A stretch of DNA of 64,000 bases, taken from positions 233,322,994 to 233,386,993 of the forward strand of contig NC_066584.1 in assembly GCF_024323335.1 (NCBI RefSeq), given 5' to 3'. Both the position numbers and the translations under genes were made by a program. The notes beneath the pieces were generated by a model, which had not been told where the DNA came from, searched no databases, and saw only the letters and a list, made by a program, of their open reading frames with translations. Of the stretch, positions 34,633-46,039 are shown one piece after another (the first letter of the stretch is position 1; each line of letters starts with the position of its first letter). Source of the stretch: Lathyrus oleraceus (lineage: Eukaryota; Streptophyta; Magnoliopsida; Fabales; Fabaceae).

Positions 34633-37243
34633 TGCTACAGTGTATGCATCACAATTTTTTTCCAGAATCGTGCGAAATTTATATCAATGGAAAGCTTAAC
34701 ACACGTACAACAAGAATCCAACATCAATTCATATTAATTCATCATGTATCAAGAGAATCGAACCAAAACATTTTTGCATCTAAAACTTTCAATCATCATA
34801 ATACAGTCAATACTCCACCATTTTCAAAAGTATTTATATCAGCATGCTCAGCGCTCAAAGATCTATCTAGACATGGCAAAAGAATGGAGAATTAAGAGCT
34901 TCGAAAAACCTACCTCTTGAAGAGCAGTCACTGAAATCTGTGGATTCAAGGCCTGGCAAGCTCCAGAATCACTCCTATATTGATGTTATGAAGCTTTGTG
35001 CGTGAATTGAGGCTTGGAACTGCTTGGATCTAGCTCAAATGGAAGCTTCCATGTTCATGTTCTTGAGCTTGCACAACTTAATTCTGGCTCGAATTCTTCA
35101 ACCAAGAGCTTGATCTGCACTCAATGATGATCAGAGAACAAGAATATCCAATAAAATCAAGGTGTTATGTGGAAGAAATTGAAGTTTCAATTTGGAGCAA
35201 AAATGGAGGGAACTTGAATCTAGATCTAGAATTGATGAAGAAGACTCAAATTCTGTTATGATTTGGTTTATATATGCTGTCCTAATCACATTGCTAATCC
35301 ACATTTGCATTGGTTAATTGAAATTAAGCAAAATAAGGTGGGTGACCAAAATTGGAAAATGTGAGGTGCCATGCAAATTTGGACGTGAACAGTACCACAT
35401 GGAGGTGTAATTTCACTTAAAATCTTCCAATGAACACAATGGCAATGGTATTTAGCTCATATGATGCACCAATTTCAAATTTGCAAATTTCCCTCCAAAA
35501 TGAGCAAATGGTCATGTGATGAAATTTCATGCAATGTAATGATGGATTTGGAAAATATATGTCATAAGGAGTAATATGCAAAAAGAGGCACTCATTTTGG
35601 AGTTTTGGATCAAAAGTTATGGCTTGTTGAAGTTCCATGCACACTTGGCAATCATTTGATCATATCTTCTCAACCATTCATCAAATGCTCATGATCTTAG
35701 ACTTTTTGGAAATGGGAGAGAGAGATCTTCAACTTTCATGTTGGACAAAAGTTCATTTTAAGCTTCTTTGATGTTGGAAAGTTGAGTTGAATTTGGTCCA
35801 AAAACTTGCTATTTTTGGAAACATGAAATTATAGGTCACTTTCCATTTTGGGAAACTTTTGCACTGACTTCAAATTCTTCAATGTAAGTGTTTGACATGA
35901 TGAATAAGCATTGTTGGAACATGAATGGGATGAAGAAATCTAATTTCCCAGTTCAAAAAACCCACAGTTGACTTTTCAGTTGACTGCATTGGTCACAGAT
36001 GACCTAAAGATGTCCTGATGCACTTGGGCCTCAACCACTTGGGGAATTTGCTCCAAAATGAACCTATAGCTCATATAAGCTCAATATAATGATCACATGA
36101 TCCATATCTCAATGGAAAACCATCAGCTCTTGCACAAAGGATTCACTTGAATTGCCTTGACATGTCGACTGCTTAAGCTGCAAGACAAATGTTAGATGAC
36201 ATATTTTTGTACATTTTTGGTTAGTGATTAAAAGAAAAGCAATGATATACAAATGCAAGCAATGCTTGGTGATCAAGAATCACTCTCAAAAGATCCCACC
36301 CACAGGGAAGGAAGCAAGGTGTTCAATGATCCTTGAGGCTATGCCATGCTATGATATGATGCCATGGGGGATCTTAGGGACAAAATTGGGGTCTTACAGA
36401 TGCCCCTATTTAAGGTCATTCTAGCCGGAGAAATGAAGGTTAAAATCTTCATCTCGACGCGGTAGAATGGGCTTAAATAACAACAATGAGACAAATTTTG
36501 GTCCCTGAGAAACCTCATGATGCAAATGTATGAATGCAAATCAAACAAACTCTGTGGGGAATATGGGTCCACAAAGGAGAAAAGAAAATCAGGAGAAAAG
36601 ACAAATCCACAGGAAGGATGCACTTCCTAATGGAATAGAGACTCTGACGGGACTCTCATGGGGATAAGAAAAAGAAAAGAATGCATGAGCCGGACACGAC
36701 TTGAAACTGAATACTTTACTAGGGAGTAAAGGACTAACACTGGGGAAAAGAGTTCCAAAGGGAAACACATCTGATGGAAAGACTCAAGCTGACTCAAAGA
36801 TGCATGTGTTGGGAAATACGCCAACACAGCAAGACTATCCACAAAGGATACTTCGGATGAAAATCCGGACTCAGACTAGGGAAAGAGCTGACAAGACAAT
36901 TCTGCCGGGAAGATGCATGTATTGGGGAGTTATGCCAATATAGCAAAAACCGAATCACAACAACAACCCCGCTGGGGAAACCTAACAAAGACTCTCCAGG
37001 GGAAGCAAAAGGGTGAGATGTTACCGGTTAGTGAGTAACAAGCTCGGGAAGAATGAATATCTAAGACCTGTGTACGGGTGAGAGATATCAATCGACCAAA
37101 TCATCTGAGGAAGACCTGAAAAAGGTATATTTCAACTCAGGGAAATCTGGCTCCGCACGGGACCAAGGTCATAATAGGGAGCAGACAGGAAGGAACACCA
37201 AGGATACCAGGTTGTAGGCATATAACAGGTGACCGACCAAGGC

Positions 37244-37740
37244 GTGAATTGGTGTGTGTTCCAAAACACTCATCATCCTGAAGAAAGCTGGGAAAGCATA
37301 CTTGTTTATAGGATGGACATTCGATTCTGTAAAGAATGCGAATCTTACTCAGTTGGGGAAACAAACAAAGGATTCAACCAAAGAGTGCATGAGATATATT
37401 ATCTATAGCCGTCAAAAGGTAGATAATATACTCGCATGGAAGATTATCCATAACCGGGTTGTAGGTTTTTAAAGGATAAATCAACCGAAAACGTGAATTG
37501 GTTTGTGCTCCAAAACACTCATCATCCTGAAGAAAACTAGAAAAGCAAACTTGTTTATAGGATGGACATTCGATTCCACAAGGAATACGAATCTTACTCA
37601 ACTTGGGAAGGACGAGACTTCGACTGAAGAGTGCATGAGATATATTATCTCTTGCCGTCAAAACATAGATAATATACTCGCATGGAAGATTATCCATAAC
37701 CGGGTCGTAGGTTGTTAAAGGATAAATCGACCGAAAAGAG
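37244..37740. repeat. Two tandem copies of a ~249 bp unit in Ogre E 3' UTR
   Basis: Copy 1 starts GTGAATTGGTGTGTGTTCC (37244), copy 2 GTGAATTGGTTTGTGCTCC (37493). Each holds an inverted repeat ATATTATCT...AGATAATAT (37396-37429 and 37642-37675). Confidence 0.9.
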
Positions 37741-37979
37741 AAAGACATCGGGATACCAAACTAGGTATGATAATGATGACCAATCAGAAGGGACAACAAA
37801 CATTACCGGCAAACGGTGAATGAAAGAGGACCCGCTGAGGATAAAACTGCTTACTCGGAGCAATTATCCACAAGGAAGGGGAAAACCCGCTGGGGATAAA
37901 ATTGCTTAATCAAAGCAATTATCCAAAAGGGGAAAGAATATCAATATCGAAAACTGGGTAATGATAACCGCCAAGAGGG

Positions 37980-38370
37980 GATTACATCTACCGGTTAGTA
38001 GGCAGAAAACCACGGAAAAGTAACCGTCATCGATTGGGATGAACAACAAAGTTAACTCTGCAAGGAGAAAAAATAGGGTTTACAACTACCGAGATGATGG
38101 GTAGAAGACCAAAGATTCTGCTGAGGAACAAAGCGAGAAAAACATATAGGATTTACAACCACCGGTTAGTAGGTAGAAGACCCAAAAATCCACCAACAAC
38201 TAGAATGAACCACAAAGGTTACCTCTGCTAGGGGATAAAAGTAGGATTTATAACTACCGGTTAGTAGGTAGTAAACCACACAGATATGACTTACGACTAC
38301 CGGTTTGTAGGCAGAAAGCCACGAGTTCCACTGAGGATAAGATGAATGAGCGCCGGTTAGTAAGCAACTA
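37980..38370. repeat. Degenerate ACTACCGGTTAGTAGGTAG repeat series
   Basis: About six units of 60-70 bp, most with a short inverted repeat: CTACC-GGTTAGTA-GGTAG near 38230-38270, CTACC-GAGATGAT-GGGTAG near 38088, and an outlying related copy GTTAC-CGGTTAGTGA-GTAAC near 37020. The pairing is kept while the paired bases differ. Confidence 0.7.
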
Positions 38371-40121
38371 TTCATTTATATCACAGGGAAGCACAAGAGA
38401 CAGTCACAAAAGGCCAATTTAGGATCAAACTAAAAGGAAAACTGAATCAAGACTCGTCTTAATGAGGATAGAACTCAAAAGGGAAAACCCATCCCATTAT
38501 GTGTGTTGGGAGGGAACGGAAACAACCGTCATCCACGAGGATATAACTCAGTGGGGAAATGCCGAAGGAAAGGACAAACACTTTCTGCTTAAGGGGCTGA
38601 CTCTATATTGAGAGATTAAACACCCGATATCTGCTTGGGGAGATCTACTGGAGAGATCTATATCACCACTTAGCAGGAGACAACAATCAAAAGATATATG
38701 GATAAAGATGCAACATGAATATCTGAATGTTGAAAGTATGCATGAATATGCTTGATTTATGTTTGATGAATGCTGACAAAACAGACATATCTAACACAAA
38801 CAGGTCCAAGAATCAAACGCCCGGTACTACATCTCGAAAGAGAAAGCCAGGATCACCGGAGAACATCCAATCTGCCGGGATCAAAGACAACAAAAATCAT
38901 CTGCAAGGATGGATCATCGGTCTCAACTGGGAAAGAGAGCTCGTTGCACAGGCAAGAATTGCCATGAAAGCAATTCCAAGCAACCTCACTGGGGAAGCCC
39001 AATCTGAGGGAGAAAAGATCACACAAGTAGATCCTGCCACACAAGCAACTCTACTGGGGATCAGAAAAGATCACACAAGTAGATCCTGCCACACAAGCAA
39101 CTCTACTGGGGATCAGAAATATCAGGAAATCACCAAATCTCTGCAGGAGAAGAAGGCCACAAGAGGTTTCCCAGAGGGATCGTCAGTCACAACCAAAGAA
39201 AAGAGTTCAATGCACGGGCAGAAACGCCACAACAGCAACTCACGCTAGGGAACAGAGATGCCAGAAAGCAACTAGATCTCTGATGGGGATAGACAGCATA
39301 GATGAAGCTCGTCATACCAACAACTCCGCTAGGGATCTATCCGAGGAAATGACGAAGTACTGGGATGTCAACCCACTAAATACCGAATCTTCCAAAGAAA
39401 GGCACCCATGCTGGGGAGGGAATAATGCTGGAGAGGAAAGTTGAAGTCTTCAACAAACACTCTGCTCGGGACTGACCCACAACGATGTTCAAATAGCACT
39501 TTACTGCGGATGAAAACCACAATAGGGCTAGTAGAGGCTTGGAGGAAAAATGTTGTACTGACGAGGAAATGAAGCTGAACAACTTCAACCAACACTGCAC
39601 TGAGCAACCTCACTGAGGAGAAACCAAAAAGGTTCTACAAGAAAAAGATACAGTCATCTCGAGATATGAACAAATGTCTTACCTTGTTGGAAATCATACC
39701 ACCCTTGGGAGAGCACTGCAGATCTCCTAAGTATCTTTGATCATCGTGAATGTTCACTTTGTTTAAGAACAATTTGTGAATTTTTTTTATTTTGAAAACA
39801 ATGATATTTTATCAGTTAAAACATGCAAAACATTTGTTGAGTAGAAACAAATAAGAGTGCAAATAATTGGCTAAAAGCTCAAATTTATTTGATGGAATGG
39901 TAGTCTGCAAATGGCAAGACTCCATAGATCTGTACAAGTTTGAAATTGGTGATATATATTGGAAAGGGCTACATTGAACATAATGACCATTTCTCCACCA
40001 ATTCCGAATTTCGATGTATTCGAAGCTTTAGTTGACGACAAATCGAGAATTTCTGGCAGATGACAGATGTGGAACACAATCTTGTCAGGATGCAGTTACT
40101 TGCCAAATCCCTAACTTTTGC

Positions 40122-40275
40122 CTAGATTGCCCCAGGGAGAGGTACTCAATCTAGCGGGATGCAAATATACTTTTTTTTTCATGTCTCTAACTTTTGCCTG
40201 GATCGCCCTTTCGAGATTTCAATCCACAGAGACGCTCTTTTTTGCCTAAGCCGCCCTTTCGGGTTTTCAACTTAG
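40122..40275 (-). repeat. Array of three stem-loops downstream of Ogre E pol
   Basis: On the minus strand, starting just after the pol stop: hairpin E1 (40275-40246, outer stem CTAAGTT/GGCTTAG, inner CCC-GAAA-GGG), E2 (40226-40199, outer TGGATT/GATCCA, inner CTC-GAAA-GGG), E3 (40154-40122, outer CTAGATTG/CAATCTAG). Each is followed by GGCAAAA. Element F has four equivalent hairpins with other stem sequences. Confidence 0.8.
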
Positions 40276-40305
40276 CGAGATATTCTGTTTTTATTTTTAG
40301 GCAAA

Positions 40306-41044
40306 TTATTTCTTGACTGCATCTGAATTCACAGGACGAGTGAAATCCTCCCCATCCATTGTTGTAAGCATCAATGCACCGCCTGAAGAGGCTCTCTTGA
40401 CAACATATGGACCTTCGTAGTTTGGAGTCCACTTGCCCCTGGAATCGGGCGCGAAAGACAAGACTTTCTTGACCACGAGGTCACCTTCTCGGAACACACG
40501 AGGCTTGACCTTCTTATCGAATGCTTTCTTCATTCTCTGCTGATATAACTCACCATGGCACATGGCAGTCAATCTCTTCTCTTCAATCTGATTTAGTTGG
40601 TTGTAAAGACTCTGGATCCATTCAACATCAGTCAACTTGGCTTCCATCAAGACTCTCATTGTTGGGATCTCCACCTCTATTGGGAGAACAGCCTCCATGC
40701 CATAGACAAGAGAGAAAGGGGTTGCCCCTGTTGAAGTGCGGACAGATGTACGATATCCATGCAAAGCAAATGGCAGCATCTCGTGCCAATCTTTATACGT
40801 GACTGTCATCTTCTGGATAATCTTCTTGATATTCTTGTTAGAAGCTTCAACAACCTCATTCATCTTGGGTCTGTAAGGAGAGGAATTATGGTGTGCAATC
40901 TTGAACTCAGCGCACAGCTCATCCATCATTTTGTTGTTCAAGTTGGATCCATTATCAGTAATGATCTTATCAGGCACACCATAACGGCATATCAGCGGAT
41001 TCTTGACAAACTTCACGACCACCTGCCTGGTCACATTAGCATAC
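40306..41044 (-). pseudogene. Ogre E integrase C-terminal part
   Basis: Open for 246 codons from the F LTR junction at 41044 to the TAA at 40306. It starts in YANVTRQVVVKFV, contains CRYGVPDKIITDNGSNLNNK (second catalytic Asp), HHNSSPYRPKMNEVVEASNK (catalytic Glu), KDWHEMLPFALHGYRTSVRT, the C-terminal GKWTPNYEGPYVVKRASSGG, and ends PVNSDAVKK. No lesion is visible in this part. The first catalytic Asp, the zinc domain and everything before it were displaced by insertion of F and would resume beyond the window. Apparent codons between 41045 and 41256 in the same frame are F LTR, not integrase. Confidence 0.92.
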
Positions 41045-44000
41045 TGTCGCATTACGCGAAAAACCGGCGGGAAAACGAAACAACAGAGCCGCCACCGTGC
41101 GTTATTTATCCCAAAAGAGGGAAACGAAACGCTCGAAGTAAACCTGGAAAAGACATGGTCTCGCGACCAAAGAGAATGGGATCGGGAGTCGGTTATGCGA
41201 AGGGAAGGTATTAGCACCCCTACGCATCCGTCGTACTCGACGGGATCCACGCACAAAAGGAAGGAATAAGGTTGCTAAAACTGCTCACAAACATCAAACA
41301 CTGGCTGAAAGAGACACAGAAAACAAAAGAAACTGACTCGGCAGGATATCGAATCCTGGGCCTACGTAGTCTATCAGGCACAGACATCAGAGTCGACGTA
41401 GTTCGGGACAGGGGGAAACGTGCTCGCTAGGATGTCGCATCCCATGCATATGTATCTTCTTGGACGAAGAAGAATCAGAGCACTCGTAGCTCGGCTCACG
41501 CACGCCAAACAAAACAAGACATAAACACAGGAAACCGACTGCCAATCGCTGGACTTATGTCAGACTCCACACAAAGAAGGCAAACATGGAAACCGAATGC
41601 CAATAGCTGGACTTACATCAGACTCCGAACCAGCAAACCCACACTGGAAACCAAATGCCAATCGCTGGACTTATATCGGACTCCAAGCACACAACAAACA
41701 CACGCAAAGGGGTTGAAAACAAAAAGGTTGCCTGGAGAGATCAGCTCAATCTCCTGCCTACGTACCTCATCTGGTATGAGGATCAGGGCTATGTAGTTCC
41801 CCTACGCAGGGAAAAAGGACTAGCCTAACCAGATACAAAGGGAGACACAAACTACTAGGGAGACTACGACTCGAGCCTAGAAGTTGTCATGCATACGATC
41901 CCTAAGTTAAGGTTGCTATCTAACTTGCACAGGGAGCAAGCTATCCTAAACAACACAGGCAAAGCAAACATTCACACAAATAGCACACACTATATACAAA
42001 CAAAGTGGGCTCACACAAGGCTAGGCTTTAGTCAAGGGGTCATGTCAACCTCTACAAACAAGCCACTGGAATGGGGTGTGATTTGCTCTTAACCCTAACA
42101 TTGAGAGTTAGGGTGAAGCAGATGAAATGGGAAGTGAAGATGAGACTTCACAGCTCTTATCCCTGGCCTGGGAGAGCTTCAGACACATGAAAGTGTGGGA
42201 ATCCAGAATATGGGACTCTACTCCACATGACTGACACAATGTACAAGGATCTTGGGTTAGTATCCACAATGCATCAACACAGTGGTGTGAGCAAAGCAGA
42301 TGACACACTGAATAGCAGGGGATGGATTGCACATCCCTTGTATCTGCCAATGCCTCTTCACTTAGGAGGTCTTTGATATGTACAGGGACAAAAATAAACA
42401 AACACAAACATTGCCTCTTAAGGAGGACTTCAGACAGGTGCCTGCCCAAGTAACAGGACAGGTCTTCCAGACTACATGAAGTCAGTGGGTTATACCTCAG
42501 TGCTTAAGCAACCAAGCAAAGCAAAATCAAGTTCACAACGAACTATAGCAACTAAGGTACCTGAAAACAATCCAGCTCAATCAGTATACAACCCAAAAGA
42601 AAGTCAAACAGACAGACTAATAGTCAACAGTCAACAATGCACAAGCAAACAGACAAACATCAATGCACCAAGGTGCAAGCCACAAGCTCAACTCAAATGA
42701 ACTAAATCACCTACAAAACAAATCAATGTTAGTCAACATCAACCAAATAGGCAACTCAAGCCAAGTGAATCAATTCCTCAATGCCATATGCTTCTTGTCC
42801 TGAAAACAAAGCTCAAACACAAGCACAAACCACTAGGACAAGGATTAGGGTCAAAGTGGGAGAAATAATCCAAAACAGAACATGAAATTTGAGAAGAATC
42901 AAGCTCAATCAATTAAGAACATAATCCAAAAGGTCTCATGTCAATGGCATCAACCAAATTCATTTCACAAATCATATAAGGCAAGGCATGCAAATTGAAA
43001 GCTCATTGAAGCAACAGAATGATCCAATCCACATCAACTCAAAAATGATTCAATAAATCTCAAGAAAAATCATGGCTAAACAGCACACATCATATGATCA
43101 ACACACCAAAATTCAAGGCATTTGGACAAGTATAAGCATGGTAATAAAATTCCCTAATGCAAGGCAATCAAAATACGCTCAAATAGGGCACCAAAGGATA
43201 CATCAACTTAGCACAAGCCTAAAACAGAATCCAAACATGATAAAGACCTCAAGCCAAATCCACAATAAACATCAAAGTATCTAGAATCAATGTACAAAAT
43301 TTCAAGTTCATATGATAAACATCAAGCATTTCACAAATCATTGAAGTTCATGACTATTCAAAAGTCCCTAAATGAAAAGCCAGAAAGGAAAATCCCAATC
43401 AAATCAAAAATCAATCCAAAAATTCCAAGAAAATTCATGATCAATCCTAACATCAACAAGTAGCATCATGCAGAAAATCTCATCAATTGGCATTTAATTG
43501 GCATGGCAAAGAAATTCATCAAGTTGAGCAAGCAAAGGTGTGACACACATTGTCACACCTACATTAACATGATCATAACTCAACAACCAGAAATGAGAAA
43601 AATGCAAACTCTATAACAAAATGTCCATTAAGATGTCTAGTTTAAGCATGCAAAGTTTCAAAAGCATTGGATGAAATCTCATCATTTCATAAAGCAAATG
43701 GCAAGCAAGGTTCAAATTGGACATGCATACACAAATCCTAGGCCAAATTAAAATCCATCCAGGAAAAAATTGTGGAAAAATAGTCATAAAAAACTAGAAA
43801 TGATAAGGATCATGTTGCAAAAAATCTCATGTCATTTGGATCATTGATCAATGAGTTGTGAATTTTCTAAGTGGATGGAAAAATAAAAAACACATGAACA
43901 AGGCATAGCATGAAATGAACAAAAATGCAAATGGCAATATTTGGAAATGTCTCAGCGGGGAATCGAAGTGAGCGCTTATTTGAATGTGGCGCGTCTTACG

Positions 44001-45847
44001 TGAAACGCACCGTTTCACTTATGCATATGTGGCATCGGTGTGCGCTCTCATCCAATCATTTCGCCATGTAATAGCCACGCGTACCAATACATGCTTGCTA
44101 ACACCAAGACACATGCAGAAAGGCGCTCATGAAGATCAAACACGATCTGGAAACATAAAACCCTAGGTTCTTCATACATTCAACGTGTTCTTGAGGCTCA
44201 AGAACAAAATCGTCCAGAAATCCCAAACAAGTACACCATTGGACTCGTCTTTCATCATACATCAACAATCAATGATTATTTTACTCTAATTCTACACACA
44301 TGCAAAGATTCAAGCACGAGAAATTTCATACATCAAACTTAGATCCAACATAACTCACTCATCTCTCCATGGAAATTGATGATTCAAAGCTCAATGCACT
44401 CAGGGATGAAAGATCTACCACATGCACACAACAATTTCAAGAATCATGAGAATCGAATTCTGACCTTAATGGAATGGCAGAAGTGAAACAGAGTGATTCA
44501 GGCCTGGAGAAGCTCAAACAGGTGATCCTATGCTCTTGTATGATGATTTGGATGAAGGCTTGGAGGTTAATCTTGCACGATTTTGCTTGAATCTTCAACT
44601 GCCATTAATGGATATGAACTTTAACAGTCTTCAAATCAGCTCGAAAATTGATGGATCTTGCTTCCAAAATGTCCAATTATGCTTATGGATGAAGGATTAA
44701 TCAAGAACAAATCAATGTTTATGAAGAATTTTTGATGAAAAAGTAAGAGAACCAAATGAAGAAAATGGTTAAAATGGATCTAGATCTGGAAATTATGATG
44801 TGTTAATCCCATTTTCTGTTATGATTACACTTATATATGCTGTGCTAATGAAACTCTTAATCACAATTAAGCAAATGCCAAGGGATTAATGAACACCAAG
44901 TGTTGATGCAAATGTGCAATTCACCTTATGCATGTAATGACCAATGCTACAGTGCACGAATTATGAGCTTAATTCACTTCAAATTTTATTTTCAAACAAA
45001 TGCAAGTGGTGGGAAGTGAAAACAATGAGCCAAATTCAAATTACCACTTTCCCTCCAAAATTCAAATGGAAATGCAAATATTTTTGTGATCAAAATGCAT
45101 GACTTATGATGCATGAATTGGATAGTCCATGTCAAAACAAGAATGTTGCAAAAAGAACCACTTCATTTGGCCTTATGGTTCAAAAGTTATGCACTTGTGA
45201 AGTTCAAATTCATTTGACCATGATTGATCCATATCTCTTCAACCATACATGAGAAATTCATGTTATTGGACATTTTAGAACGGTGAGAACAATATTTTCA
45301 ACTTTCATGTTGGACAAAATTTCATTTGAAGCTTTCTTGGACATGTAATCTTGAGGAGAAAACCTTTCCATTTTTGGCAATTTCAAATTACAGGTCACTT
45401 ACTATTTTTGGAAAGTTTTCATCTGACCTCAAATTCTTCAATTTTGATGTTTGAAATGTCAAATGAAACTTGTATGGACATGAATGAGGCCTTTCTAACC
45501 ATCTCCCACCTTCAAATCCATGATTGAACTCACAGTTGACTTTGGTTGACTTTCTAGGGTTTCAGATGAATTGGTCAATGACTGATGAGCCTTGAGCATC
45601 CAACCTTTGGTCAAACCACTTCAAAATGATCCTTAGGTCACATGAACTTGTTGAACCAACCCTAAGGCTTTGCTTCCATAGGAAATGCACTTGCTTGCTT
45701 GCACAACTGATTCTCCTGACCAGTCTTGACTGATGACTTGCACTAGGCAATGGACAATGCAATGCTATGCAGTGGACAATGTAATGCTAATGACCTAAAA
45801 ATGAAAATGTATATACAAACTGGGGGGTGAAAATTTGAGGTGCTACA
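41045..45847 (-). repeat. Element F 3' LTR (4803 bp)
   Basis: TG...CA on the minus strand. Its mid-part shares a block with the LTR of E (F 42030-42560), including the ACCCTAAC/GTTAGGGT hairpin at 42092-42114 and the three-copy tandem repeat at 41529-41685. A short inverted repeat GTGAAAC/GTTTCAC lies at 44000-44018. The TGGCGACTC near the U5 end appears as TGGCGGCTC (reverse complement 41086-41094). Confidence 0.92.
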
Positions 45848-46039
45848 GCTGCCCCTATTCAATCAACTGGGAACCCGAACGGATGAGAGCAACGGCTGTC
45901 AGACTTTCAGGATAAACAGGGATTGAATACCAAAGAACCGTAGAAATTTGCACACTGCGGGGATCCACCAACGGAAGCTTCCACTGGGATCTGATATTTA
46001 TTACTGGGGATTTTGGTTTTTTTCTTTTCAAAGGTTCAG

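Larger units (their letters stand above)
31347..36398 (-). repeat. Ogre E 3' LTR (5052 bp)
   Basis: Minus-strand start TGTAAGACCCCAATTTTGTC, end in CTACA. Its terminal parts match C and D. It carries a six-copy ~53 bp tandem repeat (32353-32660), a hairpin ACCCTAAC/GTTAGGGT (32845-32867), and a perfect 11 bp inverted repeat (34606-34632). TGGCGACTC near the U5 end is present (reverse complement 31411-31419). The segment 32795-33300 is shared with the LTR of F. Confidence 0.92.
36399..40121 (-). other. Ogre E 3' UTR with repeated CTGGGGA-type and hairpin motifs
   Basis: 3.7 kb without credible coding sequence. It starts next to the LTR with the PPT (36399-36415). The plus strand repeatedly shows CTCTGCTGGGGA-like words (exact GCTGGGGA at 36971, 37889 and 39410, many near matches), which are the complement of the tRNA-Arg 3' end. 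There is a 249 bp tandem duplication (37244-37740) and a hairpin series with CTACCGGTTAGTAGGTAG (37980-38370). The longest open frame here (38727-39248, plus) is antisense to the element and repeat-built. Confidence 0.8.
31347..41044 (-). mobile_element. Ogre E: 3' LTR, 3' UTR and integrase end, minus strand
   Basis: Read on the minus strand from 41044: integrase to the pol stop at 40306, a three-hairpin array (40275-40122), a 3.7 kb 3' UTR rich in CTGGGGA-type repeats (plus-strand reading), PPT, then the 3' LTR (36398-31347). Inserted in D ORF1 with left flank TGGTC. Its integrase is cut at 41044 by the 3' LTR of element F. Confidence 0.92.

Noticed and set aside
38727..39248. 173-codon plus-strand open frame in Ogre E 3' UTR
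   Set aside because: Antisense to the element, includes a short direct repeat (DHTSRSCHTSNSTG twice) and no known motif.
40306..41256. 316-codon minus-strand frame as one protein
   Set aside because: The N-terminal 70 codons are LTR of element F; only 40306-41044 is integrase.
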